From Glaciimonas sp. (GTDB taxonomy: Bacteria > Pseudomonadota > Gammaproteobacteria > Burkholderiales > Burkholderiaceae_D): DNA of 56,889 nt. The stretch spans positions 1-56,889 of the forward strand of contig JABBOV010000016.1 in assembly GCA_012927625.1 (NCBI GenBank), read 5' to 3'. This document shows positions 16,191 through 25,829 of the stretch, piece by piece (position 1 is the stretch's first letter; the number at the start of each line of letters is the position of its first letter). Both the position numbers and the translations under genes were made by a program. A model generated the notes under the pieces. The model worked only from the letters and a program-made list of their open reading frames with translations, did no database searches and was not told the origin of the DNA.

Positions 16191-16336
16191 GATGGCTCCC
16201 GCTAAGATTGAGTATTAGCGCCTGTTCCCCTGCCTGCGGCAGGTTATTAGGGCTCCTCCCTGGATTTTACAAATCTGACTTTGCAGCGCTCCAGGTAAGC
16301 ACTTTATTAATATTTTGACAACTTAATATAGGACGC
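16191..16336 (-). other. Leader/spacer between nusG and rplK
   Basis: This 146-bp spacer is non-coding. On the minus strand a TTGTCA box is followed at promoter distance only by a poor TTACCT, so a separate promoter for rplK is uncertain. A tight GC hairpin with arms CCTGCC and GGCAGG (16229-16243) lies about 40 nt before the rplK start and has no T tract. It could be part of the L1-binding leader. Confidence 0.4.
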
Positions 16337-16927
16337 TTAGACTTTTTCCACTTGAGCAAACTCAAGCTCTACGGGTGTAGCACGACCGAAAATGGTCACA
16401 GAGACGCGCACCCGCGATTTTTCGTAGAAAACTTCTTCAACATTGCCATTAAAATCGGTGAATGGGCCGTCCTTGATGCGCACCAACTCACCCACCTCAT
16501 ACAAAACCTTGGGACGGGGCTTCTCTACACCATCCTGCATTTGCTGCATGATCTTATCAATCTCGCGCGCCGGGACTGGGGTCGGCTTATTGGATTTTCC
16601 GCCGATAAAACCAGTAACTTTATTGGTATTTTTGACCAGATGCCAAGTCTCATCGGTCATTTCCATTTCCACCAACACATAGCCTGGGAAAAAACGCCTT
16701 TCTGTAACCGATTTCTGACCGTTCTTAACTTCGATCACTTCTTCCGTGGGTACCAGTATTTGCCCAAACTGATCTCGCATCCCACCTCGCTCAATACGCT
16801 CGGTCAATGCACGCTGCACGCTTTTTTCCATCCCGGAATAGACGTGCACCACATACCAACGCTTCTTGCTGGCGGGCGGTGCAACTGCGGCAGATTCCTG
16901 CGTGCCGTCCTGCATGTTTTCGCTCAT
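16337..16927 (-). CDS. nusG: Transcription termination/antitermination factor NusG
   Basis: NusG binds RNA polymerase and links it to Rho or to ribosomal S10. The 196-residue protein has an N-terminal NGN domain ([16 protein letters not shown] from about residue 22) and a C-terminal KOW domain ([20 protein letters not shown]). A short polar N-terminal extension precedes the NGN domain, common in betaproteobacteria. Its start overlaps the secE stop codon by one base, so secE and nusG are coupled. Confidence 0.98.
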   Translation of the reverse strand: MSENMQDGTQESAAVAPPASKKRWYVVHVYSGMEKSVQRALTERIERGGMRDQFGQILVPTEEVIEVKNGQKSVTERRFFPGYVLVEMEMTDETWHLVKNTNKVTGFIGGKSNKPTPVPAREIDKIMQQMQDGVEKPRPKVLYEVGELVRIKDGPFTDFNGNVEEVFYEKSRVRVSVTIFGRATPVELEFAQVEKV

Positions 16928-17310
16928 TATTTTTTCCAGCCAAGAATGATGTCATATAACAGGAATTCGAGTAATTTGTCGGTTCCCCATAGAAAAATAG
17001 CCATCACAAGCACGAATCCAAAAACAATAGCGGTCATTTGCATCGCCTGCTTGCGCTTTGGCCATACAACTTTTTTAGTTTCACGCACCGATTCATTGGC
17101 GAAACCGATGAATTCACGACCTGAAGTTGATGTCCAGGCAATACCGATAGCTATGAGCATCGCTCCAAACAACACACCGGCGCGCAGCAGCGTTGACTTA
17201 TCCGACAAATAATAAAAACCGACTACACCCACAATCACGGCGCCAACCGATAGTGCGACTTTCAGTTTATCGCTCGACGTGGTGACTGTTTGAACGGGAT
17301 GATTAGACAT
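16927..17310 (-). CDS. secE: Preprotein translocase subunit SecE
   Basis: SecE is the essential clamp subunit of the SecYEG channel. At 127 residues it is the long proteobacterial form, with two extra N-terminal membrane segments (residues ~16-34 and ~42-60). The conserved cytoplasmic amphipathic helix ([21 protein letters not shown]) is followed by a final membrane segment. It starts a secE-nusG unit immediately after tRNA-Trp. Confidence 0.97.
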   Translation of the reverse strand: MSNHPVQTVTTSSDKLKVALSVGAVIVGVVGFYYLSDKSTLLRAGVLFGAMLIAIGIAWTSTSGREFIGFANESVRETKKVVWPKRKQAMQMTAIVFGFVLVMAIFLWGTDKLLEFLLYDIILGWKK

Positions 17311-17346
17311 ACAGTTTGACTTTCGATGCCATTGCGGCTAAATCCG

Positions 17347-17422
17347 TGGCAGGGGCGGAGGGAATCGAACCCCCAACCTTCGGTTTTGGAGACCGACGCT
17401 CTGCCAATTGAGCTACACCCCT
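17347..17422 (-). tRNA. tRNA-Trp (anticodon CCA)
   Basis: The 76-nt minus-strand tRNA starts AGGGGTGTAGCTCAATTGG, has anticodon CCA in the loop CTCCAAA, a T arm with GGTTCGATTCC, and encoded 3' CCA. It sits between tuf copy 2 and secE, its usual position in betaproteobacteria. Confidence 0.97.
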
Positions 17423-17450
17423 ACATCTAAAACACTGACTTGTATTGGCA

Positions 17451-17479
17451 CTGCGAGGAAGGCTAATTCAACCTCGCAG
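17451..17479 (-). other. Hairpin between tuf copy 2 and tRNA-Trp
   Basis: Perfect 8-bp arms CTGCGAGG and CCTCGCAG surround a 13-nt loop just after the tuf stop codon. No T tract follows, so it may be a 3'-end stabiliser or processing signal rather than an intrinsic terminator. No good separate promoter for tRNA-Trp is visible. Confidence 0.45.
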
Positions 17480-17490
17480 AACAAGCATTT

Positions 17491-18681
17491 TTACTCAAGA
17501 ATTTTTGCAACGACGCCGGCACCGACGGTACGACCGCCTTCTCGAATAGCGAAGCGCAAGCCTTCTTCCATCGCAATCGGGTTGATCAATTTGACCGTGA
17601 TGGAGACGTTGTCGCCTGGCATGACCATTTCTTTGTCTTTCGGCAATTCGATCGAACCGGTTACGTCAGTTGTACGGAAATAGAACTGCGGGCGGTAGTT
17701 GTTGAAGAACGGCGTGTGACGGCCGCCTTCGTCTTTCGACAATACGTAGATTTCACCGGTGAAGTGATTGTGCGGCTTGATCGAGCCCGGTTTGGCCAGC
17801 ACCTGACCACGCTCGACGTCTTCGCGCTTGGTGCCACGCAGGAGCACACCTACATTGTCGCCTGCTTGACCTTGGTCGAGCAGTTTGTGGAACATTTCAA
17901 CTCCGGTGCAGGTGCTTTTAACGGTGTCTTTGATGCCGATGATTTCAATTTCTTCGCCTACTTTGACGACGCCACGCTCGATCCGTCCAGTGACTACGGT
18001 GCCGCGACCGGAGATGGAGAATACGTCTTCTACTGGCAGCAGGAAGGCACCGTCAATGGCCCGTTCCGGGGTCGGGATGTAGGTATCGAGGGCATTGGCC
18101 AGGGCAAGGATGGCTTCTTCGCCCAGCGGGCCTTTGTCGCCTTCGAGTGCGAGCTTGGCGGAGCCTTTGATGATGGGCAGGTCGTCGCCGGGAAATTCGT
18201 ATTTGACGAGCAGTTCGCGCACTTCCATTTCGACTAGCTCGAGCAATTCTTCGTCATCTACCATGTCGCATTTGTTCAGGAATACGATGATGTAGGGTAC
18301 GCCAACTTGGCGCGCTAGCAGGATGTGTTCGCGTGTTTGCGGCATTGGGCCGTCAGCTGCTGAACAAACCAAAATCGCGCCGTCCATTTGGGCAGCACCG
18401 GTGATCATGTTTTTGACGTAGTCGGCGTGACCAGGGCAATCTACGTGGGCGTAGTGGCGCGCTGCTGTTTCGTATTCGACGTGCGAGGTGTTGATGGTGA
18501 TGCCGCGGGCTTTTTCTTCCGGCGCGTTATCAATCTGGTCGTAACCCTTGGCTTCACCACCAAATTTCTTCGATAGTACGGTCGCAATCGCTGCCGTCAA
18601 GGTCGTCTTGCCGTGATCAACGTGTCCAATCGTGCCTACATTCACGTGCGGCTTGGTCCGCTCATATTTGCTTTTTGCCAT
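17491..18681 (-). CDS. tuf: Elongation factor Tu, copy 2
   Basis: This is the complete EF-Tu of 396 residues, beginning [19 protein letters not shown] and ending [18 protein letters not shown] (P-loop), DCPGHADY and NKCDMVD are the G motifs; domains 2 and 3 follow. TTAGGAG precedes the ATG at 18679-18681. The gene follows tRNA-Tyr, tRNA-Gly and tRNA-Thr, the same arrangement as the tufB locus of E. coli, and is probably transcribed from the tRNA promoter. Its coding sequence appears identical to copy 1, about 16.3 kb away in direct orientation. Confidence 0.99.
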   Translation of the reverse strand: MAKSKYERTKPHVNVGTIGHVDHGKTTLTAAIATVLSKKFGGEAKGYDQIDNAPEEKARGITINTSHVEYETAARHYAHVDCPGHADYVKNMITGAAQMDGAILVCSAADGPMPQTREHILLARQVGVPYIIVFLNKCDMVDDEELLELVEMEVRELLVKYEFPGDDLPIIKGSAKLALEGDKGPLGEEAILALANALDTYIPTPERAIDGAFLLPVEDVFSISGRGTVVTGRIERGVVKVGEEIEIIGIKDTVKSTCTGVEMFHKLLDQGQAGDNVGVLLRGTKREDVERGQVLAKPGSIKPHNHFTGEIYVLSKDEGGRHTPFFNNYRPQFYFRTTDVTGSIELPKDKEMVMPGDNVSITVKLINPIAMEEGLRFAIREGGRTVGAGVVAKILE

Positions 18682-18753
18682 TATAGACTCCTAACGATTT
18701 TGATGAATGCCCAGGCACACGCCCGAATTCTTGCTGATACGCCCGACTAAACC

Positions 18754-18828
<75 letters not shown>

Positions 18829-18868
18829 TACTGTCGCATGCACATAATCTGCACATACTATTTAATTC

Positions 18869-18942
18869 TGGAGCGGGTGAAGGGAATCGAACCCTCGTCA
18901 TAAGCTTGGAAGGCTTCAGCTCTACCATTGAGCTACACCCGC
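18869..18942 (-). tRNA. tRNA-Gly (anticodon TCC)
   Basis: This 74-nt tRNA starts GCGGGTGTAGCTCAATGG and has anticodon TCC in the loop CTTCCAA and an encoded CCA. It is the middle tRNA of the Tyr-Gly-Thr-tuf unit. Confidence 0.97.
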
Positions 18943-18994
18943 GAGGGCGACCACTTCAGCCGCAACCTTTATTTACTGCAAAATTATTAAATAT

Positions 18995-19080
<86 letters not shown>

Positions 19081-19094
19081 GCAATGAGCCCTGG

Positions 19095-19123
19095 ATTATG
19101 CAGGCTCCTCCAGGCATTGTCAA
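19095..19123 (-). promoter_or_regulatory. Strong sigma-70 promoter of the tRNA-Tyr-Gly-Thr-tuf unit
   Basis: On the minus strand a perfect TTGACA (19118-19123) is followed after exactly 17 bp by CATAAT (19095-19100). Transcription would start near 19088, a few bases before mature tRNA-Tyr. It is one of the best promoter matches in the window. Confidence 0.85.
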
Positions 19124-19252
19124 CTGATTGCATCCATTAATTACAGGCGATCGTTGAGAAGACCGGAATCATTTCCCGTGCAAAATGCAAGTTGCCCGAG
19201 CGAGGCCGACTGGATTAATCTCTATTCAAATTTGATTCGGCTTCATTCGCGC

Positions 19253-20659
19253 TCATTTTAACTTTGGCGCTTCCTGCATCCGCCACGCCGCCAGTATCGC
19301 CAGCGCGCACAGGCTGGCAACTAGCAGAAAGGTGTCATCAAACGCATCAATGCGCCCAGCCACATCGGTAGCGTGCGCAGCCAATCGCCATTCCAGCACA
19401 ATGCCGACCAGGCTGATGCCGATCGCGCCACCTAGCTGGCGGACAAAGTTAATCGCACTTGAGCCTTGTGCAATCAGTTCTGGAGTAAGACCGCGCAACG
19501 AACCCAGGCTCAGAGCCGGCAACACAAAACCGAGCCCGATGCGGCCAACGATGGCCCACGCCATCAGCAAGAAATAGCTGCCTGCGCTGCTTTCAAGTGC
19601 CATTAATGCGAAAGATAACGCCAACAAACCGAGCCCGCCGGCGACCAGAATATGCGGCGGGAAGCGATCGGCCATAGCGCCGGCCAGAGGGATGATCACA
19701 GCCAGCACGATGCCGGCCGGCAGCAAGATCAGACCCGCCTGCGACGGCGTGTAGTGCAGCGCCATCTGCATATATACCGGTAGCAGATAGGTCGAACCGA
19801 ACAATCCCATGCCGTAGATAAAGGCGACCAGCGCACCCATCGAAAATTGTCGGAAGTCAAACAATTTCATATGCATCAGCGGTTGCTCCGCATGCAACTG
19901 ATACGCGATGAAGGCGATCAGGCTAAGAATCCCCAGCACCAGAAAACCGGCCGCCTGCCAGCCGTCGCTACGCAAATGCACCAGGCCGTTCAACAGGCTG
20001 ATGGTGCTGATGGCGACTAGCAACAAGCCTTTCCAGTCTAGCTCCCTGGCATCGCCCATCATCGGCGAATTAACTGCCAGCATGCGCCGGGTCAATGCCA
20101 GCACCACCAGGCAAAATGGCACCACCACGAAGAAAATCGAGCGCCAGCCGAACTGTTCGACCAGAAAGCCGCCGACACTGGGTCCGAGCGCCGGCGCTAG
20201 CACTACGCCGAAACCGAAGATGCCGAGCGCACGGCCCTGCTCCTTGTCGTTAAACGCACGCATGATGACGATCACCGGAATCGGTTGCAAAACACCGGCC
20301 GCCAGCCCTTCAACCACCCGCATCGACAACAACATCGGCACGTTGACGCTGAAACCGCCGATCACGCCGCCGATCAGCAACAGCAGAATGGCGCCAGTGT
20401 AGGTGCGGCGCAACCCGAAGCGCAACAGTAGCCACGGCGTACTCAGCATCGAAATCGTCATCGCCAGCATGAAGCCGGACGAGACCCACTGCGCGCGCTC
20501 CTGCCCCAGATGAAAATACTGGCTCAGGTCGGGAATGGCGACATTGACGATGGTCGATGACAGGATCGACGCCATGGTGCCGATCATGACCGTCAGCAAA
20601 ACCCACCATTTGTAGCGCGCGCCGTAACGGGCGCGTAATTCTTCGAGAGTCGGCTGCAT
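19253..20659 (-). CDS. MFS multidrug transporter, DHA2 (EmrB-like) family
   Basis: This is a predicted inner-membrane proton-driven drug exporter of 468 residues with about 14 hydrophobic segments, the count expected of the DHA2 group. The motif LAPALGPSVGGFLVEQFGWR matches the antiporter signature (motif C region), and LLRFGLRRTY the loop 2-3 motif A region. The ATG at 20657-20659 is preferred; an upstream TTG extends the frame by nine residues without a better ribosome binding site. No membrane-fusion partner (EmrA) or regulator is adjacent, so the substrate is unknown. Confidence 0.85.
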   Translation of the reverse strand: MQPTLEELRARYGARYKWWVLLTVMIGTMASILSSTIVNVAIPDLSQYFHLGQERAQWVSSGFMLAMTISMLSTPWLLLRFGLRRTYTGAILLLLIGGVIGGFSVNVPMLLSMRVVEGLAAGVLQPIPVIVIMRAFNDKEQGRALGIFGFGVVLAPALGPSVGGFLVEQFGWRSIFFVVVPFCLVVLALTRRMLAVNSPMMGDARELDWKGLLLVAISTISLLNGLVHLRSDGWQAAGFLVLGILSLIAFIAYQLHAEQPLMHMKLFDFRQFSMGALVAFIYGMGLFGSTYLLPVYMQMALHYTPSQAGLILLPAGIVLAVIIPLAGAMADRFPPHILVAGGLGLLALSFALMALESSAGSYFLLMAWAIVGRIGLGFVLPALSLGSLRGLTPELIAQGSSAINFVRQLGGAIGISLVGIVLEWRLAAHATDVAGRIDAFDDTFLLVASLCALAILAAWRMQEAPKLK

Positions 20660-20740
20660 AACGCGCTTCAGTGGATGTGGGGGCAACGCTCACCGGCTGG
20701 CGAAGCACTGGAGAAATATACGATTCGCATCGCGCCGGCC

Positions 20741-20935
20741 CTATAAAAAGCGCCCGATCAGCAACACAATCAGCGAAATCAGGATGGTCGAGGCGAACGG
20801 CAAAGAAAAGATGCGTCCGAACAGCTTAAAACGAAAGTCGCCCGGCAAGCGTCCGATACCCAGCTTTTCCAGCCACGGCAACAGTGCTGAAAATATGATT
20901 AAAGCCACGAAGATGACGATTACCCAGCGAATCAT
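20741..20935 (-). CDS. DUF2905 small membrane protein
   Basis: This 64-residue protein has two hydrophobic segments (residues ~4-22 and ~45-62) flanking the polar motif GIGRLPGDFRF, the hallmark of the DUF2905 family. Function is unknown. It is separated from the MFS gene by 81 bp and lies upstream of it on the same strand, so co-transcription is possible. Confidence 0.85.
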   Translation of the reverse strand: MIRWVIVIFVALIIFSALLPWLEKLGIGRLPGDFRFKLFGRIFSLPFASTILISLIVLLIGRFL

Positions 20936-20950
20936 GTGCGCAGCCCCATA

Positions 20951-21035
20951 GATACTCCCATTAATTTTAAAAAAACACTACAGTTACCGCTTTATATTAT
21001 TGCGGCGAATAAAAACACAGGCTGCAGTATATATT
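20951..21035 (+). repeat. Possible diverged relative of the dispersed AT-rich repeat
   Basis: This short intergenic segment contains TTACCGC, a TATATTAT centre and GCGG, forming a CCGC/GCGG hairpin. It is flanked by ATACTCCC on the left and GCAGTATAT on the right. These resemble parts of the repeat family, but the terminal motifs point the opposite way to those in the five clear copies, so membership is doubtful. Confidence 0.3.
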
Positions 21036-21048
21036 TATAGCACGCGGT

Positions 21049-22212
21049 TTATAACAAGCGATAACTACGGTCGTTGCGCAACAGCGCCGGCGCCAATTCC
21101 ATATTCTTGCCCACTATCAGCACCTTGAACAGCTCGCCCATTTCAGCCGGGGAAATCAGTTTTTGCACTGCGTTGGCTTGCGGCAAATAGCGCATTGCGT
21201 CAGTCGGCGACGTGCGCAATAACAGGTCGCCAATACCTGCCGCCATCAGAAACCCCGCCTGACTGGTGTAGCCCAGCACATCTAATCCGCCATCCAGCGC
21301 CGCTAGCGCCATCGCGGTGAAATCCACATGCGCAGTAATGTCCTGCAAGCCGGGCAAATAGAACGGCTCAGTGTGGGCGTGGTGCCGATAATGGCACATC
21401 AGCGTGCCTTGCGTGCGCTGATCCAGATAAAACTCGGCGGCCGGAAAGCCGTAATCGATGAAAATCGCGACGCTGCCCTGACCGGACAGGCGGTGCCCGG
21501 CTTGCAGCATATCGGCCAGTGAACGGATGAAGCCTTGCGCGGCCGGGTGGACTTCGGTCAGATAGCCGAGCGGCAAGGCATCGGCCTGCGGAATCTGCTC
21601 TACTATTGCGCCGTCGCACGGATGGTCGATCCAGCAAAAATCGTCGTTCCCGATATCGATGCCAACGCCGCGCTGCTGCCAGCCGAGTTCAGTCTTCACC
21701 ACCAGTTCAACCGGCATCGCGTCCAGCACTTCATTGCCGATCACCAAACCGGAAAACGCCGACGGCATCTGTTGACGCCACACCACTTGCGGAAAGTCGC
21801 GCAGCATATGTTCTTGCCGGGCTTGCAACTCGCCCGACAGATCCAAAATCGTATATTGCTCGACGAGCACTCCTAAAGCGCCCAATTCGCTCAGAATATC
21901 AAATGCCAGTTTGCCGCTACCGGCACCGAACTCCATGATCTGGGGCGCGGTTTGGGCTAGTAAATCCACCGCCACGCGTGCCAACGCGGCACCGAAAAGC
22001 GGCGTGGTTTCCGGTGCGGTTGTAAAATCACCGTCCTTTCCCAGCTTTTGCGCGCCGCCGCTGTAATAGCCGAGTTGAGGCGCATACAACGTCAGTTCCA
22101 TAAAACGCGAGAAAGGAATCCAACCGGCATGCTGGGCGATCTCGGCCGCGATCACATGCTGGAGTTGTTTGGATGCGACCAGCGCGTCGGGATGGGGTTC
22201 AGGTAATTGCAT
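21049..22212 (-). CDS. SAM-dependent methyltransferase, MidA family (DUF185)
   Basis: The 387-residue protein is of the COG1565/MidA family, whose mitochondrial member NDUFAF7 methylates an arginine of a complex I subunit during assembly. The SAM-binding glycine-rich motif is IMEFGAGSGKLAFDIL, and the early GYYSGGAQKLGKDGDFTTAPE signature is diagnostic. The bacterial substrate is not established. It is divergent from the pteridine reductase-folB-ttcA group, an arrangement common in Burkholderiales. Confidence 0.88.
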   Translation of the reverse strand: MQLPEPHPDALVASKQLQHVIAAEIAQHAGWIPFSRFMELTLYAPQLGYYSGGAQKLGKDGDFTTAPETTPLFGAALARVAVDLLAQTAPQIMEFGAGSGKLAFDILSELGALGVLVEQYTILDLSGELQARQEHMLRDFPQVVWRQQMPSAFSGLVIGNEVLDAMPVELVVKTELGWQQRGVGIDIGNDDFCWIDHPCDGAIVEQIPQADALPLGYLTEVHPAAQGFIRSLADMLQAGHRLSGQGSVAIFIDYGFPAAEFYLDQRTQGTLMCHYRHHAHTEPFYLPGLQDITAHVDFTAMALAALDGGLDVLGYTSQAGFLMAAGIGDLLLRTSPTDAMRYLPQANAVQKLISPAEMGELFKVLIVGKNMELAPALLRNDRSYRLL

Positions 22213-22231
22213 CTGGAAAATTGTAATTAAA

Positions 22232-22259
22232 TAGTTATAAATACGTAGTTATAAATACG
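22232..22259. repeat. 14-bp tandem duplication in the midA/SDR divergent region
   Basis: The unit TAGTTATAAATACG occurs twice head to tail without a gap, 20 bp upstream of the midA-family start and 38 bp before the divergent SDR start. It overlaps the likely promoter region of both genes. Confidence 0.8.
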
Positions 22260-22296
22260 TTGTTTGTAAATAAGTCGGCGTTCAATACCAAAACAT

Positions 22297-23079
22297 ATGC
22301 ATATACAACAACAGAAAAGCGTTCTCGTCACCGGCGCCGCCCGGCGCATCGGGCGCGTAATCGCACTGGCGCTAGCGCAGCGCGGCTGGAATGTAGCCGT
22401 CCATTATGGCCGATCCGCGCTGGATGCCGCCGACACCGTGCGGCAGATTTGTGCGCTCGGCGCGCACGCGGCCGCAGTGCAATGCGATCTGGCAGATGAA
22501 GCCGCGGTGCGCACGCTGCTATCGCGTGCCGCCGTCGCCCTGCAACTGCCGCTGTCGAGCTTTGGTTGCGTGGTGAATAACGCCAGCCGGTTCGAGCACG
22601 ATAGCGCGGCCGATTTTTCGCATGCCATGCTGGAGCGCCACATGCGCGCCAATCTGGCCGCACCGATTCTGCTGGCGCAGGCGCTGCACGCCGCCACGCC
22701 GGAAGGTGCACAAGCGGTCGCGATCAATTTGCTGGATCAGAAATTATTTAACCTGAACCCGGATTTCTTGTCTTACACGCTATCCAAGGCTGCTCTGCAC
22801 ACCGCCACCACCATGCTGGCGCAAGCGCTGGCGCCAAAGCTGCGGGTAGTCGGCATTGCGCCCGGCATCACGCTGATCTCGGGCGATCAGACCGAAGCCG
22901 GCTTTGCCAGCGCCCATCGCCGCACACCGCTGGGAGGCTCCAGCACGCCCGAGGATATCGCCGCCACGGTTTGCTTCGCGCTTGAAAACCGCGCCATCAC
23001 CGGCACCACCATCGTAGTCGATGGCGGCCAGCACCTGACACCCTTGCAACGCGACGTGATGTTCGTCGCCACACCCTGA
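22297..23079 (+). CDS. Pteridine reductase-like short-chain dehydrogenase (FolM type)
   Basis: This 260-residue SDR probably reduces dihydropterins (FolM/PTR1 group) with NADPH. Evidence: the cofactor motif TGAARRIG (PTR1 form of TGxxxGxG, with arginines suited to NADPH), the NNAS motif, the catalytic YTLSK, and Asp in INLLDQ where classical SDRs have the catalytic Ser. That Asp substitution is typical of pteridine reductases. folB follows after 9 bp, supporting a role in pterin or folate metabolism. A generic SDR with another substrate cannot be excluded. Confidence 0.85.
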   Translation: MHIQQQKSVLVTGAARRIGRVIALALAQRGWNVAVHYGRSALDAADTVRQICALGAHAAAVQCDLADEAAVRTLLSRAAVALQLPLSSFGCVVNNASRFEHDSAADFSHAMLERHMRANLAAPILLAQALHAATPEGAQAVAINLLDQKLFNLNPDFLSYTLSKAALHTATTMLAQALAPKLRVVGIAPGITLISGDQTEAGFASAHRRTPLGGSSTPEDIAATVCFALENRAITGTTIVVDGGQHLTPLQRDVMFVATP

Positions 23080-23088
23080 GAAAAAACC

Positions 23089-23487
23089 ATGATTTCCGCC
23101 CTGTCCCACCCAGAACTGATCGACTGCCGCCGCCTGTTCCTGCGCAACTATGCAGTGCTGATCAATATCGGTGTCCACGATTATGAGAAGAGAGGCGAGC
23201 AGCGCGTACTAATCAATGTCGATCTGTACATCCCGCTGGCACTGTCAACCCCCAAAGACGACAATCTCAACGAGGTGGTCGATTACGATTTCATGCGCGA
23301 AACCATCGCCAATCGCACCGCCCAAGGCCACGTCCAGTTGCAGGAAACCCTGTGCGACGACGTAGCGCGCAGCATGCTGGCACATCCGAACGTGCGCGCA
23401 GTGCGCGTATCCACCATGAAACCCGACGTTTATCCCGATTGCGAAGGCGTCGGGGTTGAAGTATTCCAGATCAAGAACCGCACATGA
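23089..23487 (+). CDS. folB: Dihydroneopterin aldolase
   Basis: FolB converts 7,8-dihydroneopterin to 6-hydroxymethyl-dihydropterin and glycolaldehyde in folate synthesis. The 132-residue protein has the family pattern [19 protein letters not shown] near the start, VVDYDFMRE in the middle and VRVSTMKPD near the end, where the catalytic Lys lies. Its stop codon overlaps the ttcA ATG (ATGA), so the two are translationally coupled. Confidence 0.93.
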   Translation: MISALSHPELIDCRRLFLRNYAVLINIGVHDYEKRGEQRVLINVDLYIPLALSTPKDDNLNEVVDYDFMRETIANRTAQGHVQLQETLCDDVARSMLAHPNVRAVRVSTMKPDVYPDCEGVGVEVFQIKNRT

Positions 23488-24413
23488 ACGCCATATTGGA
23501 AATACCCGATAGTCCTGCACCAAGCATCAGGCAAGCCGAGAAAACCGCCTTCGAAAACAACAAGCTGCACAAGCGCCTGTGCCGCCAGGTCGGGCAAGCA
23601 ATCGGCGACTTCAACATGATCGAGGATGGCGACAAGGTGATGGTCTGCCTGTCCGGCGGCAAGGATAGTTACGCGCTGCTCGACATTTTGATGACGCTGC
23701 GCCAACGCGCACCGATCAATTTCGAGATCGTCGCGGTCAACCTGGATCAAAAGCAGCCGAACTTTCCCGAGCACATCTTGCCGCAATACTTAAGCAAGCT
23801 CGGCATCCCGTTCCACATCGAAAATCAGGATACCTACAGCATCGTCAAGCGCGTGATTCCCGAAGGGAAGACCACTTGCTCGCTGTGTTCGCGGCTGCGG
23901 CGCGGCATTTTGTATCGGGTCGCCGACGAACTGGGCGCCAATAAGATCGCGCTCGGCCATCATCGCGACGACATTCTGGAAACCTTCTTCCTGAATCTGT
24001 TTTTCGGCGGCAAGCTCAAATCGATGCCGGCCAAACTGCAGTCCGACGACGGCAAACATATCGTGATCCGGCCGATGGCCTACGTGAAGGAAGAAGATTC
24101 GAGCCGCTACGCCGAAATCAAGCAATTCCCGATCATTCCGTGCGATCTGTGCGGCAGCCAGGAAAATTTGCAACGCAAGCAAACCAAGAACATGCTGCGC
24201 GATTGGGAAAAAAAATTCCCCGGCCGGGTCGAGAGCATCTTTTCGGCGCTATCCACCGTAGTGCCGTCGCACCTGATGGATCGCGATTTGTTCAATTTCA
24301 AGGATTTGAAAATGGATGGCATTGCCAACCCGAACGGCGACACCGCTTTCGACGACGAACCTTGCGCCACTGCAGGCACGGCCAATTTCATCACGCTGCA
24401 GATGCGGCCGTAA
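23484..24413 (+). CDS. ttcA: tRNA 2-thiocytidine biosynthesis protein TtcA
   Basis: TtcA is an Fe-S ATPase that thiolates cytidine 32 of certain tRNAs. The 309-residue protein has the PP-loop SGGKDS (ATP binding, near residue 58), the cysteine pair [11 protein letters not shown] and the later CDLCGSQ, which match the cluster and sulfur-handling cysteines. It follows folB with an ATGA overlap. Its last 23 bases overlap the 3' end of the converging mscS gene. Confidence 0.95.
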   Translation: MNAILEIPDSPAPSIRQAEKTAFENNKLHKRLCRQVGQAIGDFNMIEDGDKVMVCLSGGKDSYALLDILMTLRQRAPINFEIVAVNLDQKQPNFPEHILPQYLSKLGIPFHIENQDTYSIVKRVIPEGKTTCSLCSRLRRGILYRVADELGANKIALGHHRDDILETFFLNLFFGGKLKSMPAKLQSDDGKHIVIRPMAYVKEEDSSRYAEIKQFPIIPCDLCGSQENLQRKQTKNMLRDWEKKFPGRVESIFSALSTVVPSHLMDRDLFNFKDLKMDGIANPNGDTAFDDEPCATAGTANFITLQMRP

Positions 24414-25539
24414 TTCCTGCCGCCGGCGGCTGCAGGGACGCAGCCTGTTCGACCGCGTCCGCGAGGTGCAGCGTGCGGGTCGGAAACGCAATCTCGGCGC
24501 CATGGCGCGCAATGATTTCTGCAATCCTGAGCATCACGTCCTGCTTGATTTCATGGAACTCCACCCAGTTCGTGGTGTGGGTAAAAGTGTAGACCATGAT
24601 GTCGAGCGAGGATGCGGCAAACTGAAGGAAATTCACGATCGTGGTCTGCTTCTGATCGATCTCCGGATGAGCGCGCAGCATGTCCTTGATCTCGGCCACG
24701 ATGGCCGCGATCCTGTCGAGATCGTCGTAACGCACGCCCACGGTTTCGCTGATGCGGCGATTGGTCATCCGCGACGCATTCTCGACCGCGATCTGGGTGA
24801 AGATGGCGTTCGGCACATACAGCGGGCGACTGTCGAAGGTACGGATGCGAGTGAGTCGCCAGCCGATTTCCTCCACCGTGCCCTCGATCTGCTTTTCGGG
24901 CGAACGGATCCAGTCGCCTACGGCAAACGGCCGGTCGAGATACACCATCAATCCGCCGAAAAAATTCGCCAGCATATCCTTGGCCGCAAAACCGACTGCA
25001 ATCCCGCCGATACCGCCAAAAGCCAGCACGCCTGATATCGAAAATCCCAGGCTTTGCAGGCCCACCAGCGCCGCGGTGATCAGGACTGACACCCGCAATA
25101 GTTTGCCGATGGCGTCCACTGTAGTGCGATCCATTGCCTCGCCGTGCGCCTGACGCTGGACCATAACGCCATCCTGCACATTGCCGATAAAGCGCATCAG
25201 AAACCAGGTCATGCAGGCAATCACGCCAATCGTGCGGGCAGGCGAAACCGCCTCGAACAGGGCGGCATTGGTCTCGGTCTGGACGATCCGGGCGGCAAAG
25301 GCGAGCCCGACGATCCAGGCCAGCACCGTCAGCGGTTTGCGTGCCGCCGACACCAGGGCAAAATCCCACGGCGTAGCGGTGCGGCGGGTGCGGTCCTCCA
25401 GCTTGGCCAGCGCGCGCCGCAGAAAGAGGTTCGCCACCACCACGGCCAGCACGACAATAAATATCTGCAGCACCAAGGCGAGAGTGGCGTCACCGCCGGT
25501 GAGACGCACCAGCCATTTTTCAAGTAAATCGAGGTTCAT
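24391..25539 (-). CDS. Mechanosensitive ion channel, MscS family
   Basis: This is a small-conductance channel-type membrane protein of 382 residues. About four hydrophobic segments precede the pore-lining helix ([28 protein letters not shown]), which has the alanine/glycine packing of MscS TM3. A beta domain ([22 protein letters not shown], then LYVPNAIF) and a cytoplasmic domain follow. It probably relieves hypo-osmotic stress. There is no strong ribosome binding site before the ATG at 25537-25539. The 3' end overlaps ttcA by 23 bp on the opposite strand. Confidence 0.92.
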   Translation of the reverse strand: MNLDLLEKWLVRLTGGDATLALVLQIFIVVLAVVVANLFLRRALAKLEDRTRRTATPWDFALVSAARKPLTVLAWIVGLAFAARIVQTETNAALFEAVSPARTIGVIACMTWFLMRFIGNVQDGVMVQRQAHGEAMDRTTVDAIGKLLRVSVLITAALVGLQSLGFSISGVLAFGGIGGIAVGFAAKDMLANFFGGLMVYLDRPFAVGDWIRSPEKQIEGTVEEIGWRLTRIRTFDSRPLYVPNAIFTQIAVENASRMTNRRISETVGVRYDDLDRIAAIVAEIKDMLRAHPEIDQKQTTIVNFLQFAASSLDIMVYTFTHTTNWVEFHEIKQDVMLRIAEIIARHGAEIAFPTRTLHLADAVEQAASLQPPAAGITAASAA

Positions 25540-25715
25540 GGGAAGCGAGGAAGTGAGGAAAAAAGAGGTATTCGAAGAGGAAGTGCAACGACTGCAAGCG
25601 AGCCATTTTACCTTGGAGTGGATTGGAGAGCCGCGTTTTGCCGAATCGCAATACGAGTCCGAGTTGCACAGCGGGCTGCCAAAGTTGCTTCAACTATCAT
25701 AAAAATCGTCTCATG

Positions 25716-25760
25716 GATATGGGCTATTTCATGTAGATCTCCACAGCAAATAGCCCATAT
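25716..25760. promoter_or_regulatory. Perfect 13-bp inverted repeat upstream of ttrB, candidate TtrR operator
   Basis: ATATGGGCTATTT (25716-25728) is repeated in inverted form, AAATAGCCCATAT (25748-25760), with a 19-bp spacer. The arms are centred 32 bp apart, three helical turns. The element lies in the 290-bp divergent mscS-ttrB region. The only plausible -10 for ttrB is TATCAT (25781-25786) with no proper -35, so the right arm would sit near -39 and the left near -71. That is the geometry of a response-regulator-activated promoter. Assignment to TtrR is an inference from gene content. Confidence 0.6.
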
Positions 25761-25829
25761 CTTCGCCGCGCCTTTCCTCCTATCATGCGAATAAGCCAAT
25801 AAGGCTCGATTACAGCAAAAGGAGGGGAA

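Noticed and set aside
25540-25701. Plus-strand 53-codon frame beginning at the mscS start region, purine-rich, with GAGG upstream
   Set aside because: It starts on the complement of the mscS start codon, has no recognisable motif and low complexity at the start, and fits random reading of the divergent promoter region.
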